NCBI GenBank assembly: GCA_041396585.1 | Contig: JAWKYG010000016.1 | Span: 94,399 to 158,398 of the forward strand | Length of the DNA stretch: 64,000 nt | Source: JAUIAI01 sp041396585 | GTDB taxonomy: Bacteria; Pseudomonadota; Gammaproteobacteria; Burkholderiales; Burkholderiaceae_E | Direction: 5' to 3' | Part shown: positions 7,852-16,411 of the stretch, in pieces | Numbering within the stretch: the stretch's first letter is position 1 | How the letters are laid out: every line of letters starts with the position of its first letter | Program-made: the position numbers and the translations under genes | Notes under the pieces: generated by a model | Databases searched by the model: none | Seen by the model: the letters and a program-made list of their open reading frames with translations, nothing else | Told to the model about the DNA's origin: nothing

Positions 7852-10383
7852 TCAGAGCGCGGAGCGATCGGCCTCGGCTCTGATCCGGGTCAGCAGGGGG
7901 GGGCTCATCAGAAGTTCCGATACCACATGGCCACGCCCGTCGTTGTGGATTCTGAGGGCCGAGCCCTGGCGCGGCAGCAGCGCCGCGATAAGACCCATGC
8001 CGCGCGAGGGCGACGGCGCATCGAGCGGATCGAAGCCGTCCGGCAGGCTGCCGGTGTTCACGACTCGAATCACGAACTGATCTTCATGCTCGCGTAGCGA
8101 GATCTGGATCGGCTGCTCATCACGGCGATGCTTGCAGGCGTTGGTAACCAGTTCGTTGACCAGCAGCGCGATCGCGATGGCCTCGGTTTCCGGCACCCCG
8201 AGCGGCAGAGATTCCGCGGCCGATTCATCGAACTCCTCGAGGCTGATAGGCAGGTTCATCGTTCGCTGCAGGCTCGCGACCACGGATTTGACCAGGCGGT
8301 TGGCGGCAACGGATTCTCCCGGGCGAATCTGGAGTCCGTGCACCTGGGCAATGGTCTGGATCTTGGCGGCCAGCTTGCGCACCGGTTCGAGCAAGGCGGG
8401 TTGATCGATCGCGGTTTGCTCGAGCAATCCGGCCACACCCTGCAGATTGTTCTTGATCCTGTGCTGTACCTCGCGAACCATGGTTTCGCGCTGAGCGATC
8501 GCATCGCTCAAGCGTTGCCGCTCTTCGAGCACATAGTGCGTGATGTCTTCGCCAAGGATGAAGACCTCGGCCGAATCATGATTCGCGTAAAAGCGCAGAC
8601 GGACGTTTCTACGCGTGTCCTGATCCTGGCGTTCGACGGTCAACTCGCCGGCGTGGCCCTGTACTGCAGCGCGCAACATGCGCTCGGCACGAGACCGGTC
8701 GACGGCTACCAGCCTGCGCCACAGGACGCCGCTGTCAAGGCCCAGGGTGGACTGGGCGTCCACGCCCAGCACAGGCCTGCAAGCCGCGTTGGCATGGCGC
8801 ACGTGCTCGCTCTGGACATCGACGATGATCACCGCCTGATCGACCATGGCGGAAAAGCTGTCGAAACGCACCTGCATGCGCGAGGCATAGTCGAGCGCCG
8901 CCAGTTGCTGACTGAGATCGAGCGCCACCACCACTGACTCATGGGTGCTGCCCGAAACCAGGCTGACATGCAGCAGGCTCTGGATGGGCTGGCCCTGAAT
9001 GGGGAGGAGGTCGGCGCGCAGCACGGCATCCTGTTGGTGCGCGGTATCGAAGTTCGTGAGCAGATCCTCCGAACCGCCGGATATCTGACAGAAATGCACG
9101 AAGCGCTGGCCGATCAGGTCGGCATCGCTGGCGCGAAGCAGCTGCCGGAGTGTGCGATTGGTGCGCACGATACGGCCGCTTTCCAGATGGGCGATTCCGA
9201 CCGGCTCGGTGTCGATCAGGGTTTCGAGTTCGGTCAGTGAGGTCTCGAGGCGGTCCGAACGCTCGAGCAGCTCACCGATGTCATTGACCGTGAGCAACAG
9301 GCCGTGGTCGGGGCGCTCGGCATCGACCTGGCGCAGCGCGATCTCGCAGCGCCGCGTGCTCGCGGGTGTGCTGCTGCGCAGATCGAGGTAGCGCTTGATC
9401 TCGCTGCCCGGACTCCTGCTGAAGCCGATCTCCGCCTCGAGCCTGGGCCAGACCATAGGATCGGCGAAAAGCGTGCTCGCGGGATGGTCGACGAGTTCAT
9501 GTTCCTGTCGGCCCGTCAAGCGCGCAAGCGCGGGGTTGATCTGGGCAATCAGACCGTCGACGACATGAGCGACGCCGGCGCTCACAGATTCCAGAAGGGC
9601 CGCCTGCCGTGCCTCTGCCTGCTCCTGTTGGCTGAGATCGATGATGACCGCAACCCAGAGCGGCTGGCCGTCCAGCCCACGCGAGCGCCCGAGCTCCATC
9701 CGGTAGGGCACGCGTCGGCCGTCGCGACGCACGATCTCGCGGCGCATGCTGAAACGGGGCAGATCAGACAGCCCCTGCGCATGCACCAGCTCGCGCTGAC
9801 GGCGCACGGCGGCGCGGTCTTCGCTGGGATGCAGGAACTCCGCCGCATCGCGACCGATCAGGTCTTGTTCGGTGTAGCCGGTGAATTCGACATAGGCTTT
9901 GTTGACCATGACGAATCGAAAGGCGTTGTCCTGTATGGACATCGGCAGCGGTGATTGCTCGATGGTGACACGGAACATCTCCGCCTGACTGAGCAACAGG
10001 CGCTCGCGCTCGCGGATTTCGCCCAGGCTTTGCACCATCGCCCGATACGAGCGGCGATGACCTTCGTGCAGCACTGAAAGGTGCACGCTCGCCTCGTAGG
10101 TGCGACCGAGACGAGAGCGGACCCGGCACTCGATAACCTGATGGTGTGTTTCGCCGCTGCGCATGCGGCTCTGGATCAGCGGCAGGCGTTCGCGGGTGGC
10201 ATCGTCCAGAAGATGGGATAGCGGGCGGCCCAGGAGCTCATCGCCCGCATAGTCAAAGCCCAGCTGGAATGCGGAATTGACATCGGCAAAGCGGAAGTTG
10301 TCATCGAGCAGCGCGACCGCGATCGGCAGGCCGTCATAGAACGCCCGGAAATCCGGCTGGTCGCGAGGGGCGGAGGAGGGCAT
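7852..10383 (-). CDS. Multi-PAS sensor histidine kinase, HisKA_2 type
   Basis: A soluble 843-residue sensor kinase with several PAS modules in series and no membrane segment. PAS1 (DGLPIAVALLDDNFRFADVN) is near residues 15-130 and PAS2 (TIEQSPLPMSIQDN) near 140-260; further PAS-like units follow to about 620. The dimerisation domain is HisKA_2, with phospho-acceptor His near residue 640 in REVQHRIKNNLQG. The ATPase N-box is NELVTNACKH and the G-box DAPSPSRGMGLIAAL. Such kinases usually sense cytoplasmic ligands, redox or light and signal to stand-alone regulators. No response regulator is adjacent. An in-frame GTG at 10419 would add 12 residues, but it lies inside a perfect hairpin; I prefer the ATG at 10383. 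Confidence 0.9.
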   Translation of the reverse strand: MPSSAPRDQPDFRAFYDGLPIAVALLDDNFRFADVNSAFQLGFDYAGDELLGRPLSHLLDDATRERLPLIQSRMRSGETHHQVIECRVRSRLGRTYEASVHLSVLHEGHRRSYRAMVQSLGEIRERERLLLSQAEMFRVTIEQSPLPMSIQDNAFRFVMVNKAYVEFTGYTEQDLIGRDAAEFLHPSEDRAAVRRQRELVHAQGLSDLPRFSMRREIVRRDGRRVPYRMELGRSRGLDGQPLWVAVIIDLSQQEQAEARQAALLESVSAGVAHVVDGLIAQINPALARLTGRQEHELVDHPASTLFADPMVWPRLEAEIGFSRSPGSEIKRYLDLRSSTPASTRRCEIALRQVDAERPDHGLLLTVNDIGELLERSDRLETSLTELETLIDTEPVGIAHLESGRIVRTNRTLRQLLRASDADLIGQRFVHFCQISGGSEDLLTNFDTAHQQDAVLRADLLPIQGQPIQSLLHVSLVSGSTHESVVVALDLSQQLAALDYASRMQVRFDSFSAMVDQAVIIVDVQSEHVRHANAACRPVLGVDAQSTLGLDSGVLWRRLVAVDRSRAERMLRAAVQGHAGELTVERQDQDTRRNVRLRFYANHDSAEVFILGEDITHYVLEERQRLSDAIAQRETMVREVQHRIKNNLQGVAGLLEQTAIDQPALLEPVRKLAAKIQTIAQVHGLQIRPGESVAANRLVKSVVASLQRTMNLPISLEEFDESAAESLPLGVPETEAIAIALLVNELVTNACKHRRDEQPIQISLREHEDQFVIRVVNTGSLPDGFDPLDAPSPSRGMGLIAALLPRQGSALRIHNDGRGHVVSELLMSPPLLTRIRAEADRSAL

Positions 10384-10396
10384 CGGCTGGAGGGTC

Positions 10397-10422
10397 GCGG
10401 TGGGCCTGTGATGGCCCACCGC
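10397..10422. promoter_or_regulatory. Perfect 10-bp hairpin just upstream of kinase start
   Basis: GCGGTGGGCC, a six-base loop, then GGCCCACCGC: a perfect inverted repeat ending 14 bases before the preferred ATG of the histidine kinase. On the kinase transcript it would fold in the 5' leader, where a ribosome-binding site should be, and no clear Shine-Dalgarno sequence is visible. It may limit translation. No T-run follows on either strand, so it is not a classic terminator. Confidence 0.5.
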
Positions 10423-10493
10423 ACGCCGAAGGACGCATCAGAGCAAGCCAGTCTCTGCGCTTCAGTATACCGTTTCGGACGCTGTGCCGGCGA

Positions 10494-11198
10494 TTATCGT
10501 AAGGACTTCAGCAGCCGCTGGGCGGCATCCTGGATGACGGTTTCCGGCTTGAGCCGCTGATACAGCGACGGATGCGCGTGGCGGGATTGTTCGGCGCTGC
10601 GGGCAAAGCGCTCACGCTCGATATAGACGAGTTTCAGCGGCAAAGAGTTGCGCACCAGTGCGAGATCCTGATCACTGATGGTGCGGCTTCTCCAGCCGGC
10701 CGCTTCCATGGCCGTGAAATGCGGGGTCTTGTCGACCTGCACGGCGAGGGCGCTGCCCAATGCGCACTGACGCGCCACCGCCACCCCCAGCGAGACCAGA
10801 AAGCCCATCAGGCCATTGCCGCGATAACGGGGATCGGTGGCGCCGCGTGACAGGACCGCCCCTGGAAAGTAGCTGTTGGCGAGATCTGCCTTGCCCTCGA
10901 GCAGCCGCTCGGCGACCGGGCGATCCGTGGCCAGGGCGATGCGCATCGTCGCAAATAGTGAGTCGCGAGTGCCGATGACGAGACAAACCGAGTTCTCCGG
11001 ATCCTTGCGGCGCAGGATCGTCGTGGGATCGGGCAGTTCGAAGTTGATCGCGCTCGCATACGCATCACGCCGTAGCCTGTCGATTTCACCGTCTTGTCCG
11101 GGGTTGGCGACACGCAGTTCGATGGATTGTTCGAAGCTCGTGTCGAGCAGGTCGATACGCGGGATCTTGGCGATTTTCGGTTCTTTCGCGGATGACAT
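10494..11198 (-). CDS. N-acyl amino acid synthase (FeeM)-like acyltransferase
   Basis: A 234-residue cytoplasmic protein of the GNAT/autoinducer-synthase-like fold. The pattern is typical of FeeM-type N-acyl amino acid synthases: an N-terminal ELRVAN...DAYASAINFELPDPTT region and a central LATDRPVAERLLEG segment. An acyl-donor motif, RGATDPRYRGNGLMGFL, then precedes a long helix and a GWRSRTISDQD tail. FeeM enzymes move a fatty acyl chain from acyl-carrier protein to an amino acid. A strong AGGAGG lies ahead of the ATG at 11198. It is transcribed toward the kinase gene, 110 bases away. It could instead be an ordinary GNAT acetyltransferase. Confidence 0.7.
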   Translation of the reverse strand: MSSAKEPKIAKIPRIDLLDTSFEQSIELRVANPGQDGEIDRLRRDAYASAINFELPDPTTILRRKDPENSVCLVIGTRDSLFATMRIALATDRPVAERLLEGKADLANSYFPGAVLSRGATDPRYRGNGLMGFLVSLGVAVARQCALGSALAVQVDKTPHFTAMEAAGWRSRTISDQDLALVRNSLPLKLVYIERERFARSAEQSRHAHPSLYQRLKPETVIQDAAQRLLKSLR

Positions 11199-11573
11199 GG
11201 GGTACTCCTCCTTTCAACTGTCGCAGGGGCTGGCCGGGGAGGCATATCGGGTGATCGGGTGTCGGTCGCACGCCACGAAATCCCCCCAGGCAAGTGCGCG
11301 CTTATGGTAGATGCGGGGACGCTCGATTCGACACGGTCGAACGAACTTTTGCGATATGGCAGCGATTTCGGACCGCGCTGAATGGCGGAAATCTGTCGCT
11401 GATAACTTTCGTTTAAACGAGGGTTAATTCGCCTGACCTGTCTGTGCTGATGACTCACCTTTTCCGGGAGTATCGTGCGGAGATTCGGACCCGACGTTTG
11501 GTGGGCGTCCCGCGCCGTGAGAACATGCGTCGCAGTTGCCGCATGCGGCGGCACTATCTCTCCGGAAGCCTTC
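11199..11573. other. Divergent intergenic region
   Basis: About 375 bases between the FeeM-like gene and the DMT transporter. It is locally AT-richer than its surroundings around 11395-11430 and contains a 12-bp palindrome, listed separately. No small gene is convincing. An alternative GTG start for the transporter at 11475 would use part of it. Confidence 0.5.
11409..11420. promoter_or_regulatory. AT-rich palindrome TCGTTTAAACGA
   Basis: A perfect 12-bp palindrome in the divergent spacer between the FeeM-like gene and the DMT exporter, within an AT-rich patch of a GC-rich region. Its position suits a dimeric regulator controlling both genes. No regulator gene is adjacent. Confidence 0.35.
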
Positions 11574-12482
11574 GTGTCTGCCACGTTACCTGCGTCGAGT
11601 CCGCGTCGGGCCGTTGCCTACGCATTGAGCGCAGCCCTGCTCCTGCCCATGGTCGACGGTCTGGTCAAGCTGCTCGTTCAGAGCTATCCGGTGGTGGTCG
11701 TTGCATGGGCGCGATTCGCCATCATGACCGTGATTCTCGGGGTCGTGATGTACGTGCGATTGGGCAGCGGCGCGTTTCGTCCGCAAGCCTTCGGCGTCCA
11801 GTTCGTGCGCGCTTCGTCTGCGGTGCTGGCCACCGGCTTGTTCTATGCGGGCCTGCAGAGGCTTCCTCTTGGCGAGAGTACGGCCATCATGTGCCTTGCG
11901 CCGGCACTGGCGGCGGCCATCGCGCATCTCTGGCTGGGCGAAAGGGCCCGTCCGCTGCAGTGGTCGGGCATTCTGATCAGCCTTGCTGGCGCGCTGATGG
12001 TGGCGCGGCCAGGCAGTGAATTGTTCACGCCGCTGATCATCCTGCCGCTGGTGGCATCGCTGGCCTTCGCGACCTTCATCCTGGCGTCGCGCCTGGCAGG
12101 CTCGCGTGATGATCCGCGCACCACAACCTTCTGGACATCGCTCGGCGGGTTTCTGCTGTTCAGCCTGGCGTTGCCGTTCTCCTGGGAACACACAACGGTG
12201 ACCCCCGACTGGGCCTTGTTTGTCTGCGTTGGCGCGCTTGGGGCGCTCGGTCAGCTGGCCACGGCGTTGGCCTATCGGCATGGCCAGACCGCGGTGGTTG
12301 CGCCAATCGGTTACACCAGCCTGATCGTTGCGGCGATGCTCGGTGTGGTGTTCTTTCAGCACATCATGACCGTGCTCGCGGGGCTCGGCATGGTCATGAT
12401 CGGCATCGGCGGAATCCTGGTCATTCGCGGCCCGCTCATGTCCACCAACACCGATACGCGACCGCGCAGCCGCGCTGTCTGA
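11574..12482 (+). CDS. DMT superfamily (EamA) transporter
   Basis: A 302-residue inner-membrane protein with about ten hydrophobic segments arranged as two EamA repeats. The repeats are recognisable from GESTAIMCLAPALAAAIAHLWLGE and, later, HGQTAVVAPIGYTSLIVAAMLG. These carriers usually export metabolites or amino acids. I placed the start at the GTG at 11574, with GGAAG six bases upstream, because the first membrane segment begins about ten residues later. An upstream GTG at 11475 would add 33 residues and cannot be excluded. The gene stands alone on its strand. Confidence 0.8.
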   Translation: MSATLPASSPRRAVAYALSAALLLPMVDGLVKLLVQSYPVVVVAWARFAIMTVILGVVMYVRLGSGAFRPQAFGVQFVRASSAVLATGLFYAGLQRLPLGESTAIMCLAPALAAAIAHLWLGERARPLQWSGILISLAGALMVARPGSELFTPLIILPLVASLAFATFILASRLAGSRDDPRTTTFWTSLGGFLLFSLALPFSWEHTTVTPDWALFVCVGALGALGQLATALAYRHGQTAVVAPIGYTSLIVAAMLGVVFFQHIMTVLAGLGMVMIGIGGILVIRGPLMSTNTDTRPRSRAV

Positions 12483-12491
12483 TCCATCGCT

Positions 12492-12513
12492 GCGGCGTCC
12501 TGCCTGACGCCGC
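12492..12513 (+). terminator. Possible weak terminator hairpin
   Basis: GCGGCGTC, a six-base loop, then GACGCCGC: a perfect 8-bp stem ten bases after the DMT transporter stop. No T-run follows, so intrinsic termination would be weak. Confidence 0.35.
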
Positions 12514-12727
12514 TCGAAGCGCGATTACAGCGGGATTTCGCAGGGCCCAGGCATGGCCGGCAGATGTTGATCGACCGGCGGTCGATGCCGATCGACGAGC
12601 GGCGCGGCGGGTCTGGCTTTCGTGACTTTTTCCGCTATAGTGGCTGCGGACGGCGCCCTGAGTGCCGCCCCGACCGGATGTCGGCCTTGGCCGTGCGAAC
12701 CACCGGCGGATGCTAGGAGCCATGCAG

Positions 12728-13885
12728 ATGCACGTACCGGACGATCGCCTTTGGGAAGGCGTCGACGATCCGGGCGATCGCTTGTTCGCCCAACCCGTCG
12801 ACCCACCGCAGCGGCGCGGATTCGCGCCTCCTTTGTTGGCAGGCCTGGCCGCCGCCGTGTTGTTCGCCTTTGCCGTCGGATTCTTTCTGGTGCCTTCGTC
12901 GAGCGTCGGAGATCCCGCCGAAACCCGCACTCGCTGGAACGGCACGGTGAGGGTGGAGTCGCCTGTTCAGCGGCTGGCGCCGACCACCGCGGTGCTCACG
13001 GATTCGGCCATGATCGGCATACGCCCCGAGCCAGGCAGGGAATCCGACCCGGTCTTGGCGCCCGCAGGCGCTGCGGCGACGATGCCCGGCGAGTCGGCCG
13101 CGCCGGTCGCGCTCGTGCAGCCGTCTCAAGCGCAAGGCGGGAGTGGCACCGGGATCGTCGGTGTCACGCCGGCGGCCGCTGTCGGCGCGGCCAATCCGCA
13201 GTCGTTGCCTGTGGGCGCGAGTCAGGTCAAGGTGATCAAGCCCGACCCCGTCGCCGCAAGAGTGCAGGCACTGCTCAACGGCTTCGGTTATCAGGCCGGG
13301 CCGGCAGACGGATTGGCCGGACCGATGACATGGTCGGCGATCGAGCAGTTCCGACTCGACCGCGGCCTGGCGCTCGATACGCCGTTGACGCTGGCGCTTG
13401 TCGATCAGTTGGAGGCGGCTCGCGAGCAGGGCTGGCGACCACCACTGGCCGCCGATGTCGGACCATTCGCGAGCAAAACCGAAAGCGCCGCTGTGCCAGG
13501 CGAACCGGTTCCCGACCGCACGCTGCAACGCGTGCCGGGATTGCGCGCGATGGCACCGCCCGAGCGGCATGTGCTCGAGCGTTGGTGCACGAGCGGACGC
13601 AATGCTGCCGACCTCGAGGGCTACTACCGGTGTCTGAGCGAGACCTTGCAACAGTTGGCTGCAGAGCCCGCATTGCCGGAACTGGCGGGTTTCGATGCGA
13701 ACAGGCTCGAAGTCATGCGCAAGGATTGCCAGCACGGCCCTCATGCCACGGAGCCGAATGCCTACTTCGAGTGCTTGCGTCGGGCCATTGCCACGTTGTC
13801 CCCCGTGGACGCCGATGCCACGCAGACCCCGATCGGCGCGCCGCGCACGGTGGCGCCGGTGATGCTCGGAGAGCGTTCGGGCTGA
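12728..13885 (+). CDS. Single-span membrane protein with peptidoglycan-binding domain and duplicated CX14C motif
   Basis: A 385-residue protein. It has a short cytoplasmic N-terminus, one membrane span near residues 36-54 (PPLLAGLAAAVLFAFAVGFF), and a long Ala/Pro/Val-rich linker. A PG_binding_1 domain follows near 180-230 (ARVQALLNGFGYQAGPADG, then TWSAIEQFRLDRG). The C-terminal third carries two copies of a Cys-X14-Cys unit: WCTSGRN..YYRCLSETLQQL and DCQHGPH..YFECLRRAIATL. It probably sits in the inner membrane with its C-terminus binding cell-wall peptidoglycan. The start is the second of two close ATGs; AGGAG is eight bases before it. Exact role unknown. Confidence 0.75.
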   Translation: MHVPDDRLWEGVDDPGDRLFAQPVDPPQRRGFAPPLLAGLAAAVLFAFAVGFFLVPSSSVGDPAETRTRWNGTVRVESPVQRLAPTTAVLTDSAMIGIRPEPGRESDPVLAPAGAAATMPGESAAPVALVQPSQAQGGSGTGIVGVTPAAAVGAANPQSLPVGASQVKVIKPDPVAARVQALLNGFGYQAGPADGLAGPMTWSAIEQFRLDRGLALDTPLTLALVDQLEAAREQGWRPPLAADVGPFASKTESAAVPGEPVPDRTLQRVPGLRAMAPPERHVLERWCTSGRNAADLEGYYRCLSETLQQLAAEPALPELAGFDANRLEVMRKDCQHGPHATEPNAYFECLRRAIATLSPVDADATQTPIGAPRTVAPVMLGERSG

Positions 13886-13905
13886 GGCAGGCGGGGAGTC
13901 GCCCC

Positions 13906-14607
13906 TCAGATGCCGAGGTAGCGGTGCTGCAGTTCGGCGTCTGCCGACAGCGCCTGCGAGTCACCGCGCCAGACGACGCGCCCTTTCTCGAGAATCGTAT
14001 GATGGTCGGCCAGCTCGAGCAGGTCGGACAGGTTCTTATCGATCACCAGGATCGAGAGACCCTCGGCCTTCAAGGCGGCCAGTCCGGACCAGATCTCGTT
14101 GCGCACCAACGGCGCCAGGCCCTCAGTGGCTTCATCGAGGATCAGCAGCTTCGGATTGGTGAGCAATGCGCGTCCGATCGCCAGCATCTGTTGCTCACCA
14201 CCGGATAGCAGATTACCCATCGAGCGGCGGCGATTGGCCAGTGTCGGGAAGAACGCATAGACCCGCTCCAGGGTCCAGGGGCGCTCGCCGCCGAAGCCTG
14301 CGCGCGCGGCGACGAGGAGATTCTCCTCGGCGCTGAGATTCGGGAAGATCTGCCTTCCCTCGGGGACCAGGCCAAGGCCTGCACGTGCGATCCGGTGTGA
14401 TGCCATGCCGCTCAGGCGTTGCTCCTCGAAGCTGATCTCGCCGGCGGCCGCGCGCACGATACCGGTGATCGCGTGCACGGTCGTGGTCTTGCCCATGCCA
14501 TTGCGTCCGAGCAGCGTGGCGACTTCGCCGGGTTTGATCTCGAACGAGACATCGAACACCGCCTGGCTGGCTCCGTAGAACACCTGCAGCCCCTGGACGC
14601 GCAGCAT
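13906..14607 (-). CDS. livF: Branched-chain amino acid-type ABC transporter ATP-binding protein LivF
   Basis: A 233-residue ATPase of the LivF/UrtE class. Walker A is GRNGMGKTT near residue 34, the signature LSGGEQQ near 137, and Walker B LLILDEATEGL near 158. The LivF hallmark EGRQIFPNLSAEENL is present. It pairs with LivG to power the LivHM permease. It overlaps the livG stop by one base and is the last gene of the liv cluster. It converges with the peptidoglycan-binding gene 20 bases away. The nitrogenous or aliphatic substrate cannot be named from sequence. Confidence 0.93.
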   Translation of the reverse strand: MLRVQGLQVFYGASQAVFDVSFEIKPGEVATLLGRNGMGKTTTVHAITGIVRAAAGEISFEEQRLSGMASHRIARAGLGLVPEGRQIFPNLSAEENLLVAARAGFGGERPWTLERVYAFFPTLANRRRSMGNLLSGGEQQMLAIGRALLTNPKLLILDEATEGLAPLVRNEIWSGLAALKAEGLSILVIDKNLSDLLELADHHTILEKGRVVWRGDSQALSADAELQHRYLGI

Positions 14608-15362
14608 CAGGCCGCCTCCTCACCGAGATAGGCCTGCTTCACTGCTTCATCGGCACGAATCTGATCGGGCGTGCCGCAGGCGATCAGCGCACCGGAAACC
14701 AGCACCGAAATGCGATCCGCCAGCGCGAATACGGCGTCCATGTCATGCTCGACGAGCAACATGGATTTTTCGCCTTTCAGGCCGGTGAGCAGGTCGACCA
14801 TGCGCTGGGATTCTTCCTGGCTCATGCCGGCCATGGGCTCATCGAGCAACAGCAACGAGGGCTCGGTGGCCAGTGCCATCGCGATCTCCAGTTGCCGCCG
14901 TTCGCCATGTGAGAGCGCCTGTGCGAGTTCGGCGGCTCTGGCCAGCAGGCCCACCTGCTCGAGACAAGCCGCGGCGCGGCTGCGCAGACCCTGTTCTGCA
15001 CGCGCCGCACGCCAGAAGCGATAAGAGTGACCATCATGGGCCTGCACCGCCAGTGCGACATTGTCCAGCACCGACAGATTCATGAACACCGAGGTGATCT
15101 GGAACGAGCGTGCCAGCCCCGCATGCGAGCGCCGATGGGCACTGTCACGCGTGATGTCGCGCCCATTGAAGCGGATCCGGCCGGCATCGGGCGCCAGCGC
15201 GCCAGACAATTGCGCGATCAGCGTGGTCTTGCCGGCACCGTTGGGGCCGATGATCGCGTGGCACTCGCCGCGCAGTACCTCGAGAGACACATTCTGGGTG
15301 GCGAGAACACCGCCGAAGCCCTTGCGCAGGTTTTCGATGGCGAGAACGGCTTCGCTCATCAT
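14607..15362 (-). CDS. livG: Branched-chain amino acid-type ABC transporter ATP-binding protein LivG
   Basis: A 251-residue ATPase of the LivG class. Walker A is GPNGAGKTT near residue 38, the Q-loop region LARSFQITSVFMNLSVLDN, and the signature LSHGERRQLEIAMAL. Walker B is LLLLDEPMAGMS, followed by the H-switch LLVEHDMD. The start is ATGATGA: the first or second ATG overlaps the livM stop, implying translational coupling, with GGAG just ahead. The signature reads LSHGE rather than LSGGQ, which is normal for this subfamily. Confidence 0.93.
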   Translation of the reverse strand: MMSEAVLAIENLRKGFGGVLATQNVSLEVLRGECHAIIGPNGAGKTTLIAQLSGALAPDAGRIRFNGRDITRDSAHRRSHAGLARSFQITSVFMNLSVLDNVALAVQAHDGHSYRFWRAARAEQGLRSRAAACLEQVGLLARAAELAQALSHGERRQLEIAMALATEPSLLLLDEPMAGMSQEESQRMVDLLTGLKGEKSMLLVEHDMDAVFALADRISVLVSGALIACGTPDQIRADEAVKQAYLGEEAA

Positions 15363-16411
15363 CGTTCTCCGTTGCCGTAGAGCAGCCGGATCAGGCCGCC
15401 CTTGGCGAACAGGACGGTCAGAACGAGCAGCACACCGAACGGCAGATGCCAGTAGACCGACCATTCATCGAGCCAGGCCTGCAACGCGGCCGTGCCTTCC
15501 CCGCACTCGACCATCAGGCAGAGGATGCCGGCGGCACCAGAGAGGATCTCTTCGAGGAGCAGGAACAGAGCCGCCCCGAGCACGGGGCCGAACAGGGTCG
15601 CGGTGCCGCCGAGAATCACCATGAAGATCAGTTCGCCCGAGCGGGTCCAGTCCATCATCTCCGGTGAAATGAAACTGGTGAAGTTGCCGAGCAGGGCGCC
15701 GGCAAATGCGCACATTGCTCCGGAAATGACATAGGCGACCAGCCTGTAGCCGTAGACATCGAAGCCGATCGCGCTCATGCGCTGTTCATTGTCCTTGCCG
15801 CCCTGCAACACCATTCCGAAGCGCGAGTTCACGAACCTGTGAACCAGGTACAGGATGACCAGCAAACAGACGAAGCAGAACAGGAACAGATTGAGATTTT
15901 CATCGAGTCCGACAAACGGCAGCTCGCTGCGTGAGTAAATGACCAGCCCGTCATCGCCGCCGTATTCCTCGATCGAGACGATCCCGAAATAGACCATCTG
16001 CGCGAACGCCATCGTGATCATGATGAAGTGAATACCGCGGGTTCGCAGAGACACGGCTCCGGTCAGCAGCGCAAACAGCGCACCGGCCAGCATCGCGATG
16101 CCCAGATGTACGAAGCCGTTGTTGACATCGTAATAGGCCGGGATACCCACCGCGTAGGCGCCGATGCCGATGAACGCCGCGTGGCCGAAGCTCACCAGAC
16201 CGCCGAAGCCGAGGATGAAATTCAGGGTGACCGCCGCGATTGCCAGCACGACGATGCGCGTGGAGAAATCCAGCCAGAACGGTTGTTCGCCGAAATGCGC
16301 CGCCAAGGGCAACAGCAGCAAGAGGGCGAGCAAAATCGTGTTGACGATCTTCTGCCGGCCCGTGCGGCCGAGGAAGTTCGGTCGCTCGATCAGTTCGGAG
16401 GGCGTGTTCAT
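15359..16411 (-). CDS. livM: Branched-chain amino acid-type ABC transporter permease LivM
   Basis: A 350-residue inner-membrane permease with about nine to ten hydrophobic segments. It carries the LivM signature GGLVSFGHAAFIGIGAYAVG near residues 70-90, and the conserved EYGGDDGL, MSAIGFDVYGYRL and GGTATLFGPVLGA blocks. It forms the heterodimeric membrane pore with LivH. It overlaps livH by four bases (ATGA) and livG at its 3' end. An insertion (about 30 residues, AGILCLMVECGEGTAALQAW) before the last membrane span is somewhat longer than usual. Confidence 0.93.
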   Translation of the reverse strand: MNTPSELIERPNFLGRTGRQKIVNTILLALLLLLPLAAHFGEQPFWLDFSTRIVVLAIAAVTLNFILGFGGLVSFGHAAFIGIGAYAVGIPAYYDVNNGFVHLGIAMLAGALFALLTGAVSLRTRGIHFIMITMAFAQMVYFGIVSIEEYGGDDGLVIYSRSELPFVGLDENLNLFLFCFVCLLVILYLVHRFVNSRFGMVLQGGKDNEQRMSAIGFDVYGYRLVAYVISGAMCAFAGALLGNFTSFISPEMMDWTRSGELIFMVILGGTATLFGPVLGAALFLLLEEILSGAAGILCLMVECGEGTAALQAWLDEWSVYWHLPFGVLLVLTVLFAKGGLIRLLYGNGER

